Below, in pieces: positions 50,085-59,035 of a DNA stretch of 64,000 nucleotides. Each line of letters begins with the position of its first letter. Position 1 is the stretch's first letter. A model generated the notes under the pieces. That model had not been told where the DNA came from. It worked only from the letters and a program-made list of their open reading frames with translations, and did not search any database. The position numbers and the translations under genes are program-made. This DNA comes from Agrococcus sp. Marseille-Q4369 (lineage in GTDB: Bacteria > Actinomycetota > Actinomycetes > Actinomycetales > Microbacteriaceae). Where the stretch lies: positions 1,550,001 to 1,614,000 of the forward strand of contig NZ_CP070501.1 of assembly GCF_018308945.1 (NCBI RefSeq), read 5' to 3'.

Positions 50085-50088
<4 letters not shown>
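49258..50088 (+). CDS. Alpha/beta hydrolase
   Basis: The 276-residue protein has the classical order: VVLLHGVGLDRTMWDAVRG (oxyanion loop near residue 22), nucleophile Ser in HLVGFSLGALIAQRIA near 98, Asp in ITGELDPGSTPD near 215 and His in GARHMLPVEDAP near 246. It resembles 3-oxoadipate enol-lactonase, RutD and the hydrolases that cleave ring-opened intermediates. It lies between the DUF1185 pair and the aldehyde dehydrogenase, whose start overlaps its stop by 4 bp. In a trigonelline-like pathway this would be the enzyme that splits the N-formyl or enamine intermediate; by sequence alone the substrate is open. Confidence 0.87.
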
Positions 50089-51593
<1,505 letters not shown>

Positions 51594-51604
51594 AGGCCAG
51601 GGCC

Positions 51605-51805
51605 ATGCCGCTCATCGACGTCTCCATCGCTCGCGGGCGCACCCCCGAGCAGCTGCGCGCGCTCATGCACGCGCTCCACGCGGCCGCCGAGACCACCGTC
51701 GGTGCCGCATCCGAGAACATCACCGTCATCGTGCGCGAGGTCGAGCGCGAGCACTGGTCGCGCACCGACACCACCGTCGCCGAGCGCGACGCCAGCAGCA
51801 CGTAG
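51605..51805 (+). CDS. 4-oxalocrotonate tautomerase-family protein
   Basis: The 66-residue protein begins MPLIDVSIARGRTPEQLRAL; after Met removal Pro1 would be the catalytic base of 4-OT tautomerases. The middle (ASENITVIVREVEREHW) matches the family strand with an Arg and an acidic or aromatic residue. Such small enzymes convert enol and keto forms or isomerise double bonds of ring-cleavage products. It lies between the aldehyde dehydrogenase and the monooxygenase genes, supporting formation of an enol or unsaturated intermediate. The ribosome binding site GAGGCCAGGG is moderate. The gene is too small for a precise substrate prediction. Confidence 0.85.
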   Translation: MPLIDVSIARGRTPEQLRALMHALHAAAETTVGAASENITVIVREVEREHWSRTDTTVAERDASST

Positions 51806-51824
51806 AGAGAAGGAGAGGATCATC

Positions 51825-52871
51825 ATGCGCTTTTCGCTGTTTGTCCACATGGAGCGGTGGGACGACACCGTCCCGCACCAGCAGTCGTGGGAGGACCTCA
51901 CCGAGCTCGTGCTCGCCGCCGAGGCCGGCGGCTTCGACAAGGTGTGGATCGGTGAGCACCACGCGATGGAGTACACCATCTCGCCCAACCCCATGCTGCA
52001 GCTGGCGTATCTCGCCGCCCGCACCGAGCGCATCCGCCTCGGTGCCGGCACGATCATCGCCCCGTTCTGGAACCCCATCCGGGCGGCGGGCGAAGCGGCG
52101 CTGCTCGACGTGATCAGCGGCGGCCGCGCCGAGATCGGCCTGGCGCGCGGCGCCTACCAGTTCGAGTTCGACCGCCTCGTGCCGGGCGTCGCCGCGACCG
52201 ACGGCGGGGCGCACCTGCGCGAGATCGTGCCGGCGATCCGCAAGCTGTGGGAGGGCGACTACGCCCACGACGGCGACATCTGGCAGTTCCCGACCTCGAC
52301 GAGCGTGCCCAAGCCCGTGCGCCCCGAGGGCCCGCCGATGTGGATCGCCGCGCGCGACGCCTCCTCGCACGACTTCGCGGTCGCGAACGGCTGCAACGTG
52401 ATGGTGACGCCGCTGGCGAAGGGCGACGAGGAGGTGCAGGCGCTCGTCGACAAGTTCGAGACCGCGATCGCCGACCACCCCGAGGTCACTCGCCGCCCCG
52501 AGATCATGGTGCTGCGCCACACGCACGTGCACGCCGAGAGCGACCCCGAGGGCTGGCGCGCGCCGGCCGAGGCGATCAACCGCTTCTACCGCACCTTCGA
52601 CGCGGTGTTCGGCAACAAGGTCGAGGCCGTCAACGGCTTCCACGAGCCGAGCCCGGAGTCGAAGTTCGCCGAGCGCCCCGAGTTCCAGCCCGAGAGCCTG
52701 CACCGCACGGCGATGATCGGCACGCCCGCCGAGGTCGTCGAGCGCCTGAAGCAGTACGAGGCGATGGGCGTCGACGAGTACGCCTTCTGGATCGACAACT
52801 CCATGTCGCACGAGGACAAGGCGGCATCGCTGCGCCTGTTCCTCGACGAGGTGGTGCCCGCCTTCCAGTGA
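51825..52871 (+). CDS. LLM-class flavin-dependent monooxygenase (luciferase-like)
   Basis: The 348-residue protein has a bacterial luciferase-type TIM barrel: MRFSLFVHMERWDD, GGFDKVWIGEHHAMEYTISP, RTERIRLGAGTIIAPFWNPI and ALLDVISGGRAEIGLARGAY, with RTAMIGTPAEVVERLKQYEA near the end. It has no tightly held flavin reductase of its own and would use FMNH2 from the SnoaL-reductase fusion at 46150. In related two-component systems (RutA for uracil, the Tgn oxygenase for trigonelline) such an enzyme opens an N-heterocycle directly. ATG 51825 follows an AAGGAGAGG site. I regard it as the key ring-opening enzyme of this locus; the substrate is unproven. Confidence 0.9.
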   Translation: MRFSLFVHMERWDDTVPHQQSWEDLTELVLAAEAGGFDKVWIGEHHAMEYTISPNPMLQLAYLAARTERIRLGAGTIIAPFWNPIRAAGEAALLDVISGGRAEIGLARGAYQFEFDRLVPGVAATDGGAHLREIVPAIRKLWEGDYAHDGDIWQFPTSTSVPKPVRPEGPPMWIAARDASSHDFAVANGCNVMVTPLAKGDEEVQALVDKFETAIADHPEVTRRPEIMVLRHTHVHAESDPEGWRAPAEAINRFYRTFDAVFGNKVEAVNGFHEPSPESKFAERPEFQPESLHRTAMIGTPAEVVERLKQYEAMGVDEYAFWIDNSMSHEDKAASLRLFLDEVVPAFQ

Positions 52872-52877
52872 GACCGA

Positions 52878-52917
52878 GGTGACGGATGCGCCGGGCGGCG
52901 CCCGCGCATCCGTCACC
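52878..52917 (+). terminator. Hairpin between monooxygenase and BCCT genes
   Basis: Thirteen-base arms GGTGACGGATGCG (52878-52890) and CGCATCCGTCACC (52905-52917) lie 7 bp past the monooxygenase stop. It may end or attenuate transcription before the transporter gene. The arms contain the GGATGCG word that is frequent in this genome. Confidence 0.6.
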
Positions 52918-52994
52918 GCCCCAGACCACGACCCTTCCCCTCAGCACGACCCGACCCCAGCCGCAGCAGGCAACACAACGAAGTGGAGCACACC

Positions 52995-54683
52995 ATGGAC
53001 GAGCAGACGCCGCTCGAGACACGACCGGTCGGCCGAGGCGCCGGCTTCGACACCCGCCCGGACGACCCGCCCTTCGCTGGGCACGGCCTGGAGCCGAGCG
53101 GCGAGCTCAGCGAGGCGCAGGCGAGGGCCGAGGCGCTGAGGCACAAGCCCGGCGTCGTCTTCTGGCTCTCGATCGGGCTGATCCTGGCGTTCGTCGCGTG
53201 GGCGGCACTCTCGCCCGAGTCGCTCAACGAGACGATGACGACCGCGATCGGCTGGACCACCGACTCGCTCGGCTGGTCGTACCTGGTGGTCACGACCGGC
53301 TGCATCGCGCTGCTGGCCTACCTCGCGTTCAGCCGCTTCGGCCGCATCCGGCTCGGCGCCGACACCGACCGGCCCGAGTTCAGCACCTGGGCGTGGCTGG
53401 CGATGATCCTCTCGGCGGTGATGGGCATCGGCCTCATCAGCTACGGCGTCGCCGAGCCGATCTCGCACTTCATCACGCCCCCGCACGGCCTCGCCGAGGC
53501 CGGCACGCAGGAGGCGGCGGTCGTGGCGATGCAGTTCTCGTACTTCGACTGGGGCCCCCACGCATGGGCGGTGTTCGGCGTCTTCGGGCTCGCGATCGCC
53601 TACTCGACGCACCGCAAGGGCAACACCGGACTCGTCTCGCCGATGCTGCGGCCGGTGTTCGGCGACCGCGTCGACGGCCCGCTCGGCAACGTCATCGACG
53701 TGTTCGCGATCATCGCGACGCTCTTCGGCACCACCACGTCGCTCGGCCTGGGCGCCTCGCAGATCACCGAGGGCCTCAACCGCGTGCTGGGGCTGCCGAC
53801 CGACATGTTCGTGCAGGTGCTCATCATCGCCGTGATCACCGCCATCTTCACGCTCTCGGCCCTCTCGGGCGTGAACCGCGGCATCAAGTACATCAGCCAG
53901 ATCACGATGGGCATCTCGGTGCTGCTGGGCCTGTTCGTGTTCCTCGTCGGCCCGACGAGCTTCATCTCGAACCTGTTCGTGCGCTCGACCGGCTCCTACG
54001 TGGACAGCTTCTTCGAGATGAGCTTCATCACGCCGCTCTCCAGCAGCGACTCGGAGTGGATGCAGTGGTGGACGTACTTCATGATGGCCTGGTGGCTCAG
54101 CTGGGGCGCCTTCGTGGGCGTCTTCCTGGCGAAGATCTCGCGTGGGCGCACCGTGCGGCAGTTCGTGCTGGGCGTCATGATCGTGCCGAGCCTGGTCTTC
54201 TTCGGCTGGTTCACGATCTTCGGCGGCGCCGCGATCAGCTTCGACATGGAGAACGGCGGCCAGATCGGTGCCGCGACCGGCGAGAACATCAACTCGGCGT
54301 TCTTCGAGATGCTCGGCAACCTGCCGCTGCTGGGCATCACCTCGGTGGTCGCGATCATCCTGGTGGTGCTGTTCTTCATCTCGGGTGCCGACGCGAACAC
54401 GTTCGTGCTCAGCATGCTGTCGTCGCGCGGCTCGCTCGATCCGACGAAGCCGGTGCTCACCATCTGGGGCGCGCTGACGGGCGTGTGCGCGGTGCTGCTG
54501 CTGCTCATGGGCGGACTCGGCGCGCTGCAGCAGGCGGCGATGCTCTCGGCCCTGCCGTTCACGATCATCGTGGCGCTGCTGGGCTACTCGCTCATCCACC
54601 AGCTGCGGCGCGACGCGCACTTCGACCGGATGCGCGACGTGCGCCGCGAGGAGCTGCGGACGGGGACGCTGCGGCTCAAGTAG
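52995..54683 (+). CDS. BCCT-family betaine/carnitine/choline transporter
   Basis: The 562-residue, 12-helix protein has the BCCT signature WWTYFMMAWWLSWGAFVGVF followed by LAKISRGRTVRQFVLGVM, and the Gly-rich substrate segment AVMGIGLISYGVAEPISHF. BCCT proteins take up quaternary ammonium compounds, with Na+ or H+. Its place at the end of the right arm suggests that the locus handles a betaine; it could instead be an unrelated osmolyte transporter behind the hairpin. ATG 52995 has GGAG at the right spacing; the in-frame GTG 52983 has none. A terminator follows. Confidence 0.92.
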   Translation: MDEQTPLETRPVGRGAGFDTRPDDPPFAGHGLEPSGELSEAQARAEALRHKPGVVFWLSIGLILAFVAWAALSPESLNETMTTAIGWTTDSLGWSYLVVTTGCIALLAYLAFSRFGRIRLGADTDRPEFSTWAWLAMILSAVMGIGLISYGVAEPISHFITPPHGLAEAGTQEAAVVAMQFSYFDWGPHAWAVFGVFGLAIAYSTHRKGNTGLVSPMLRPVFGDRVDGPLGNVIDVFAIIATLFGTTTSLGLGASQITEGLNRVLGLPTDMFVQVLIIAVITAIFTLSALSGVNRGIKYISQITMGISVLLGLFVFLVGPTSFISNLFVRSTGSYVDSFFEMSFITPLSSSDSEWMQWWTYFMMAWWLSWGAFVGVFLAKISRGRTVRQFVLGVMIVPSLVFFGWFTIFGGAAISFDMENGGQIGAATGENINSAFFEMLGNLPLLGITSVVAIILVVLFFISGADANTFVLSMLSSRGSLDPTKPVLTIWGALTGVCAVLLLLMGGLGALQQAAMLSALPFTIIVALLGYSLIHQLRRDAHFDRMRDVRREELRTGTLRLK

Positions 54684-54702
54684 AGCGCCGTTCGCCAGCC
54701 TC

Positions 54703-54740
54703 GACGGCGCCGGCCTCGCAATCGCGGGGCCGGCGCCGTC
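54703..54740 (+). terminator. Terminator hairpin after BCCT gene
   Basis: Perfect 13-bp arms GACGGCGCCGGCC (54703-54715) and GGCCGGCGCCGTC (54728-54740), followed by TTCG, lie 19 bp past the stop. The remaining gap to 54870 shows only a short direct repeat (GTCAGTGGGTCT-like) and nothing else that I can assign. Confidence 0.75.
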
Positions 54741-54870
54741 TTCGCGCGTCAGTGGGTCTGTCAGTGGGTCTGCATAGGTTCGCCACAGGTCGAGACGCCC
54801 CCAGCCGATCGGCCGCCTCTCCCTCCGACCCCCAGGCCGGTGGGTTCACCCTGTCAAGCGAGAGACCTCC

Positions 54871-56037
54871 ATGTCCTACACCAACCCCCCGCAGGGCTCC
54901 GGCCCTGCACCGGCCGGCGGCAGCATGCCGCCGCAGCCGGCTCCGCAGTACGCCGCACCGGGCACCGCGCCCACTGCCACCGCACCCGTCGGCGGCTACC
55001 CGCCTGCGGCCGGGTACGCATCCGCCCCCGCGTTCAACGGACCGCAGGCGCCGCTCAAGAGCTTCATCGCGACGTGGCTGTTCGCGATGCTGCTGGGCGT
55101 GCTCGGCGTCGACCGCTTCTACCTCGGGAAGGTCGGCACGGGCATCGCGAAGCTGCTCACGTTCGGCGGGCTCGGGATCTGGGCGCTCGTCGACCTGATC
55201 ATCACGCTCGTCGGCAAGCAGACCGACAAGCTCGGCCGGCCGCTCGAAGGCTACGAGCATTACAAGAAGATCGCGTGGATCGTGACCGCGGCGTGGGTGC
55301 TGCTCGGCGTCGTGGTCGGCGCCGTGAACGGCGCCACCGCCGGCAGCCGGATGCCCGCCGCGCTGCCCGAGGTGTCGCAGCCCGCGCCGGAGCCGGCTGC
55401 TGAGGTCGAGGAGGAGGCTGAGCCGGCAGCGCCGGCCGAAGAGCCCGCTGAGGAGCCCGCCGCTCCTGTGGAGGTGCCGGTCGACGACACCGCCTCGTGG
55501 GCGGCCGACACATACGGTACGTTCGACGCCGTGACGCAGCAGGGCTCGGGCGACTCGATCATCGAGCTGCCCGCCGGCGCGGGCATCGTCACCGCCTCGC
55601 ACAACGGGTCGGCGAACTTCATCGTGCAGGTGCTCGACGCGAGCAACGGGATGACCGGCGACCTGCTCGTGGACACCATCGGTGCCTACAGCGGCACCGC
55701 GGCGTACGGCATCACCGCGTTCGGCGAGGGCGCCCGGCTGCAGGTGACCGCCGACGGCGCGTGGGAGCTGACGATCGCCCCCATCGCGAGCGCGCCCGAG
55801 CTCGCGGAGTCCGGCGCCGGTGACGGCGTGTTCCTCTACGGCGGCGACGCCACGGCCGCCACGCTCACGCATGACGGCTCCGCGAACTTCATCGTGCAGC
55901 AGCACAGCGACGACTTCCTCGCGATGGGGCTACTCGTGAACGACATCGGCGCCTACTCGGGCACCGTGCCGCTGGGCGCCGGCCCCTCCGTCGTCACCGT
56001 GATGGCCGACGGCAGCTGGACGATCTCGCTGCCGTAG
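54871..56037 (+). CDS. TM2-domain protein with duplicated C-terminal extracytoplasmic module
   Basis: The 388-residue protein has a Pro/Ala-rich N-terminal tail (1-60). A TM2 domain follows at about 64-125 (FIATWLFAMLLGVLGVDRFY, GLGIWALVDLIITLVGKQTD), then a further membrane helix near 135-155 and an acidic spacer (about 170-205, AEVEEEAEPAAPAEEPAEE). It ends with two homologous beta-rich modules of about 75 residues, sharing DGSANFIVQ/NGSANFIVQ, IGAYSGT and DGSWTISLP/DGAWELTIAP. The modules are probably outside the cell. TM2 proteins have no general assigned function. ATG 54871 has a weak GAGAGA site. A hairpin follows. It is a single-gene unit with host-like composition. Confidence 0.8.
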   Translation: MSYTNPPQGSGPAPAGGSMPPQPAPQYAAPGTAPTATAPVGGYPPAAGYASAPAFNGPQAPLKSFIATWLFAMLLGVLGVDRFYLGKVGTGIAKLLTFGGLGIWALVDLIITLVGKQTDKLGRPLEGYEHYKKIAWIVTAAWVLLGVVVGAVNGATAGSRMPAALPEVSQPAPEPAAEVEEEAEPAAPAEEPAEEPAAPVEVPVDDTASWAADTYGTFDAVTQQGSGDSIIELPAGAGIVTASHNGSANFIVQVLDASNGMTGDLLVDTIGAYSGTAAYGITAFGEGARLQVTADGAWELTIAPIASAPELAESGAGDGVFLYGGDATAATLTHDGSANFIVQQHSDDFLAMGLLVNDIGAYSGTVPLGAGPSVVTVMADGSWTISLP

Positions 56038-56050
56038 CTCGAGATCGTCA

Positions 56051-56084
56051 GAGGGCGTCGGGCGCGCATGCGCTCGACGCCCTC
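56051..56084 (+). terminator. Terminator hairpin after TM2 gene
   Basis: Arms GAGGGCGTCG (56051-56060) and CGACGCCCTC (56075-56084) with a 14-nt loop lie 13 bp past the stop codon. Confidence 0.65.
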
Positions 56085-56099
56085 GTCGCGGTCAGACCG

Positions 56100-56204
56100 T
56101 CACGGCCGCTCGGCCGGTGGAGCTATGCCGTAGCGCTCAGCGAGCGCATCGAGCTCAGCCCGCACGTCGGCAGGCAGCTGCACTCCCGATGCGCCGATGG
56201 TCTC
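56100..56204 (-). pseudogene. Unknown gene, last ~34 codons only
   Basis: On the minus strand the segment encodes GASGVQLPADVRAELDALAE and RYGIAPPAERP, then a stop, with good codon use, but no start or upstream continuation. It abuts the macro-domain remnant on the opposite strand at about base 56205. It is read as the C-terminal leftover of a lost gene whose family I cannot name. Confidence 0.45.
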
Positions 56205-56214
56205 CGCGCGCTCG

Positions 56215-56454
56215 TGCGACCGCGACCTGTTCGCCTCCTGCTACCGCCGCAGCCTCGAGGTCGCCGACGAGCTGGGAGCCGCAACCGTCGCGTTCCCGCT
56301 CGTCAGCGCAGGCATCTACGGCTGGCCGAAGGAGGATGCGTTCGACGTCGCCGTGTCCACGATCACGACATCCGTCTCGCGCGTCACGCGCGTGCACCTC
56401 GTCGCTTTCGACGACGCGACGGCGCAGCAGATGCGCAGCCGACTCCAGTCCTGA
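56215..56454 (+). pseudogene. Macro-domain protein, C-terminal half only
   Basis: The segment encodes RDLFASCYRRSLEVADELGA, TVAFPLVSAGIYGWPKEDAF and VHLVAFDDATAQQM, matching the second half of macro-domain (ADP-ribose-binding or O-acetyl-ADP-ribose deacetylase) proteins, including the SAGIYGWP loop. The first half with the ADP-ribose-binding Asp/Asn motifs is missing. An ATG at 56197 could produce an 85-residue peptide, but it would lack half of the pocket. With the preceding remnant it marks a deletion or recombination junction. Confidence 0.65.
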
Positions 56455-56738
56455 AAGTCAGACGTCGCTGCGGTGCTACGCCAACGATCTTGACGAAGCG
56501 GCTTGCGAAACCGCCGAAACCTCCGCGACGACATGTTCTGCCTCTCCCGCAGAACGGAAATGTCCGCCGGCACGAAGTTCGGCTCCCGCCAGAAGTTCGT
56601 CATGTCTAGAGAGACGTTTTCAGGAAGCAGTCGTCCGCGCGGTAGATCTCGAATGCGCAGATACCACGTCGCACCGCGCGAGGGTCTTGAATCGGTCCGT
56701 TGAGGCAAGGAGCGATCCTGCTCGGCCACGCATCCTGT
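56455..56738. other. Lower-GC stretch without assignable gene
   Basis: This 284-bp stretch between the macro remnant and the insertion sequence has lower GC than the surroundings and no frame with convincing codon use. A minus-strand open frame (56316-56753) crosses both the remnant and the insertion sequence border and is not credible as one gene. The 700-bp gap 56038-56746 therefore holds a terminator, two remnants and this unassigned DNA. Confidence 0.5.
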
Positions 56739-56746
56739 CCTTTGGT

Positions 56747-58169
56747 GGCTCATCGCATTTGAGGGTGTAGCAGCGGCCTGAAGCCGCCGGCCTCGAGCAA
56801 CGATCTCGCGATGTAGTTGGTGAGGTTGCGGAAGCCGAGCGCGGAGCCGCGGAGGTGCTCGAGGCGGCCGTTGATCGCCTCCGTCGGACCGTTCGAGGTC
56901 CCGGGTCGGTCGAAGTAGGCGAGCACGTCGAGGGCTCGCTGCTTGAGTGTTCGCCCGAGCGTGATCACCTCGCGCAGCGCCGCGGGCACGCCGCTGCTGA
57001 CCGTGTTGATCAGCTCGGTCATGAGCGTGCGCGCGGCGGCGCGGTCGGGTTCCCGGTAGGCGGCGACCATGCGCTGATAGATGCCCCAGGTGACCTCGAC
57101 CGCGAGATGCCGCTCGTCAGCGAAGAGCGCGTCGAGCCGTTGCTGCTGCCGCAGCGTGTGGAGCGCCGCGCCGGTGTGGAGGGTGCGGCGAGCGGCGTAG
57201 AGCGGATCGCCCTTTCTGCCCCGATGCCCGTGGATCTGCTGCTGGATCCGCCGCCGGCAGCTGTCGAGCGCGTTCCCGGCGAGCCGGACGACGTGGAACG
57301 GATCCATCACGGCGACCGCCTCGGGCAGCTCCTCGGTGGTGGCGGTCTTGAAGCCGGAGAACCCGTCCATCGCGACGACCTCGACCCGGTCGCGCCAGGC
57401 CTGGGATCGGGCGGCGAGCCAGTGCTGGAACGCCTGCTTCGAGCGGCCCTCGACCATGTCCAGCAGCCGCGCCGGCCCCGTCCCGTCGCGGATCGGCGTG
57501 AGGTCGATGATGACGGTCACGTAGCGGTCGCCGTGACGCGTGTGGCGCCAGACGTGCTCGTCCACGCCCAGCACCGCCACGCCGTCGAAGCGGGCAGGAT
57601 CATCGAGCAGGCGCCGCCTGCCCTCCTCGAGCACGGCGGTGTTGGCGGTGTGCCAGGCGACGCCGAGCCCGGCCGCGACGCGCGAGACCGTGAGGTGGTC
57701 GAGCACCAGCGCGTCCAGCGCCCACCGCAGACCGGTGCGAGAGATCTTCGACCGCGGCTCCGCCGCCCGCGTGGTGTCCTGCCGCCAGATGCGGCCGCAG
57801 CCGGTGCAGCGGTAGCGGCGGACGCGGACCAGCAGCGTGGTGGGCCGGTGCCCGAACGGCGCGTGCGCCAGCCGCCGCGTGACCGTGTCGCGCGGCACCC
57901 CTTGGCAGCCGCAGTCGCGGCACCACTGGTCGGCCTGCACGACCCGGCAGAAGAGCACCGCGCGGTCGGGCTCGAGGCGTCGGCCGATGGCTTCTAAGCC
58001 GAGCTCGTCGAGTCGGCAGAACGTGGTCAGGCAGGGCGCGTCAAAGGTAGCGTTGGACACGTCGAGGTCTTTCGGACGGTGAGCGTAGGAACTTCCATCC
58101 TGGAAGACCTCGACCCCTACCCGGCCAGCGACGCACCTCGACCGTCTACACCGTCAACTGCGATGAGCC
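56747..58169 (-). mobile_element. ISL3-family insertion sequence, complete, with 8-bp target duplication
   Basis: The element is 1423 bp. Its 24-bp terminal inverted repeats (56747-56770 and 58146-58169) start GGCTCATCGCA and match at 22 of 24 positions. The flanking octamer CCTTTGGT occurs directly on both sides (56739-56746 and 58170-58177), an 8-bp target duplication as expected for ISL3. One intact transposase gene fills it, and its stop codon lies inside the left repeat. It is probably recent and active. It inserted directly upstream of the -10 box of the aldo/keto reductase gene. Confidence 0.93.
56750..58060 (-). CDS. ISL3-family transposase
   Basis: The 436-residue protein has an N-terminal zinc finger with WCRDCG and YRCTGCGRIW, a helix-turn-helix region (LDHLTVSRVAAGLGVAWHTA) and the DDE nuclease domain. 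The first Asp is in VAVLGVDEHVWRHTRHGDRY, the second in VVAMDGFSGFKTATTEELPE near residue 240, and the C-terminal Glu in GTSNGPTEAINGRLEHLRG. Length and motifs match ISL3 transposases of actinobacteria. It lies within an element with matched inverted repeats and target duplication, and no frameshift is seen, so it is likely functional. Confidence 0.95.
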   Translation of the reverse strand: MSNATFDAPCLTTFCRLDELGLEAIGRRLEPDRAVLFCRVVQADQWCRDCGCQGVPRDTVTRRLAHAPFGHRPTTLLVRVRRYRCTGCGRIWRQDTTRAAEPRSKISRTGLRWALDALVLDHLTVSRVAAGLGVAWHTANTAVLEEGRRRLLDDPARFDGVAVLGVDEHVWRHTRHGDRYVTVIIDLTPIRDGTGPARLLDMVEGRSKQAFQHWLAARSQAWRDRVEVVAMDGFSGFKTATTEELPEAVAVMDPFHVVRLAGNALDSCRRRIQQQIHGHRGRKGDPLYAARRTLHTGAALHTLRQQQRLDALFADERHLAVEVTWGIYQRMVAAYREPDRAAARTLMTELINTVSSGVPAALREVITLGRTLKQRALDVLAYFDRPGTSNGPTEAINGRLEHLRGSALGFRNLTNYIARSLLEAGGFRPLLHPQMR

Positions 58170-58177
58170 CCTTTGGT

Positions 58178-58183
58178 TAGCGT
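58178..58183 (+). promoter_or_regulatory. -10 box TAGCGT of aldo/keto reductase, adjacent to IS target site
   Basis: TAGCGT lies 6 nt before ATG 58190, again a leaderless arrangement, and directly follows the target duplication of the insertion sequence. The native -35 region has been displaced 1.4 kb; the IS end now supplies CAACTG at the -35 position. Confidence 0.45.
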
Positions 58184-58189
58184 AGGGGG

Positions 58190-59023
58190 ATGAGCAGCAT
58201 CCCAGAGCGAGTGTTAAACGATGGGCGCCGAATTCCAGCAATCGGCTTTGGCACAAATGAGGTAACTGGGAGCATCGGCAGGACCGCCATCACCTCGGCG
58301 ATCGACCTTGGCTATCGCCTGATCGACACTGCACGGAACTACCGAAACGAACGGGATCTCGGCATTGCACTGCGATTCGCTTCGGTAGACCGCAGGCAAC
58401 TCTTCATCTCGACCAAGATTCCTGGCCGCTACCACGGCTTTGACGAGACCATCACCGGCCTCCACAAGTCACTTGACGACCTCGGCCTCGACTACGTGGA
58501 TCTGCTCCTCATCCACTGGCCACTCCCCCGCATCGACAAGTACGTCGACTCCTGGAAGGCGATGATCGAGCTTCGCGACCGCGGCCTCGTGCGCTCCATC
58601 GGCGTGAGCAACTTCACGCAGAAGTACCTGCAGCGACTGATCGACGAGACCGGGGTGACGCCCGCGGTGAATCAGATCGAGCTGCACCCCTACTTTCCGC
58701 AGCCTGAGATGCGCGCGTTCCACCAGCAGCACGGCATCGTGACGCAGAGCTGGAGCCCGATCGGTAAGAAGAGCGATCTGCTCGCGCAGCCGGAGGTGGC
58801 CGACATCGCGGGGCAGCACGCGGTCACGCCGGCCCAGGTGGTGCTGCGCTGGCAGGTGCAGCTCGGCAACATCCCCATCCCGAAGGCGCTCGATGCGCGG
58901 CACCAGGCCGAGAACCTGCAGGTCTTCGACTGGAGTCTGACCGATGCTGAGGTCGAGCGCCTCAGCGGCCTCGAGCGCGGCAGGCTCTGGGGCGGCGATC
59001 CCGTGACGAAAGAGGAGTTCTAA
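58190..59023 (+). CDS. Aldo/keto reductase
   Basis: The 277-residue protein has the catalytic tetrad: Asp46 and Tyr51 in RLIDTARNYRNERDLG, Lys76 in LFISTKIPGRYHG and His109 in VDLLLIHWPLPR. The cofactor segment GNIPIPKALDARHQAENLQV near the end is that of NADPH-dependent 2,5-diketo-gluconate reductase-type enzymes. The first 110 or so codons use clearly AT-richer codons than the second half, suggesting a recombinant origin. The upstream region is replaced by the insertion sequence, so expression may be changed. It converges with the nucleoside hydrolase gene, 12 bp between stops. The substrate is unknown. Confidence 0.9.
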   Translation: MSSIPERVLNDGRRIPAIGFGTNEVTGSIGRTAITSAIDLGYRLIDTARNYRNERDLGIALRFASVDRRQLFISTKIPGRYHGFDETITGLHKSLDDLGLDYVDLLLIHWPLPRIDKYVDSWKAMIELRDRGLVRSIGVSNFTQKYLQRLIDETGVTPAVNQIELHPYFPQPEMRAFHQQHGIVTQSWSPIGKKSDLLAQPEVADIAGQHAVTPAQVVLRWQVQLGNIPIPKALDARHQAENLQVFDWSLTDAEVERLSGLERGRLWGGDPVTKEEF

Positions 59024-59035
59024 GCCCGACGGCGC

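Noticed and set aside
56316-56753. 145-codon minus-strand open frame between macro remnant and IS
   Set aside because: It crosses the IS left end, the target duplication and the macro-domain remnant, so it cannot be an ancestral gene.
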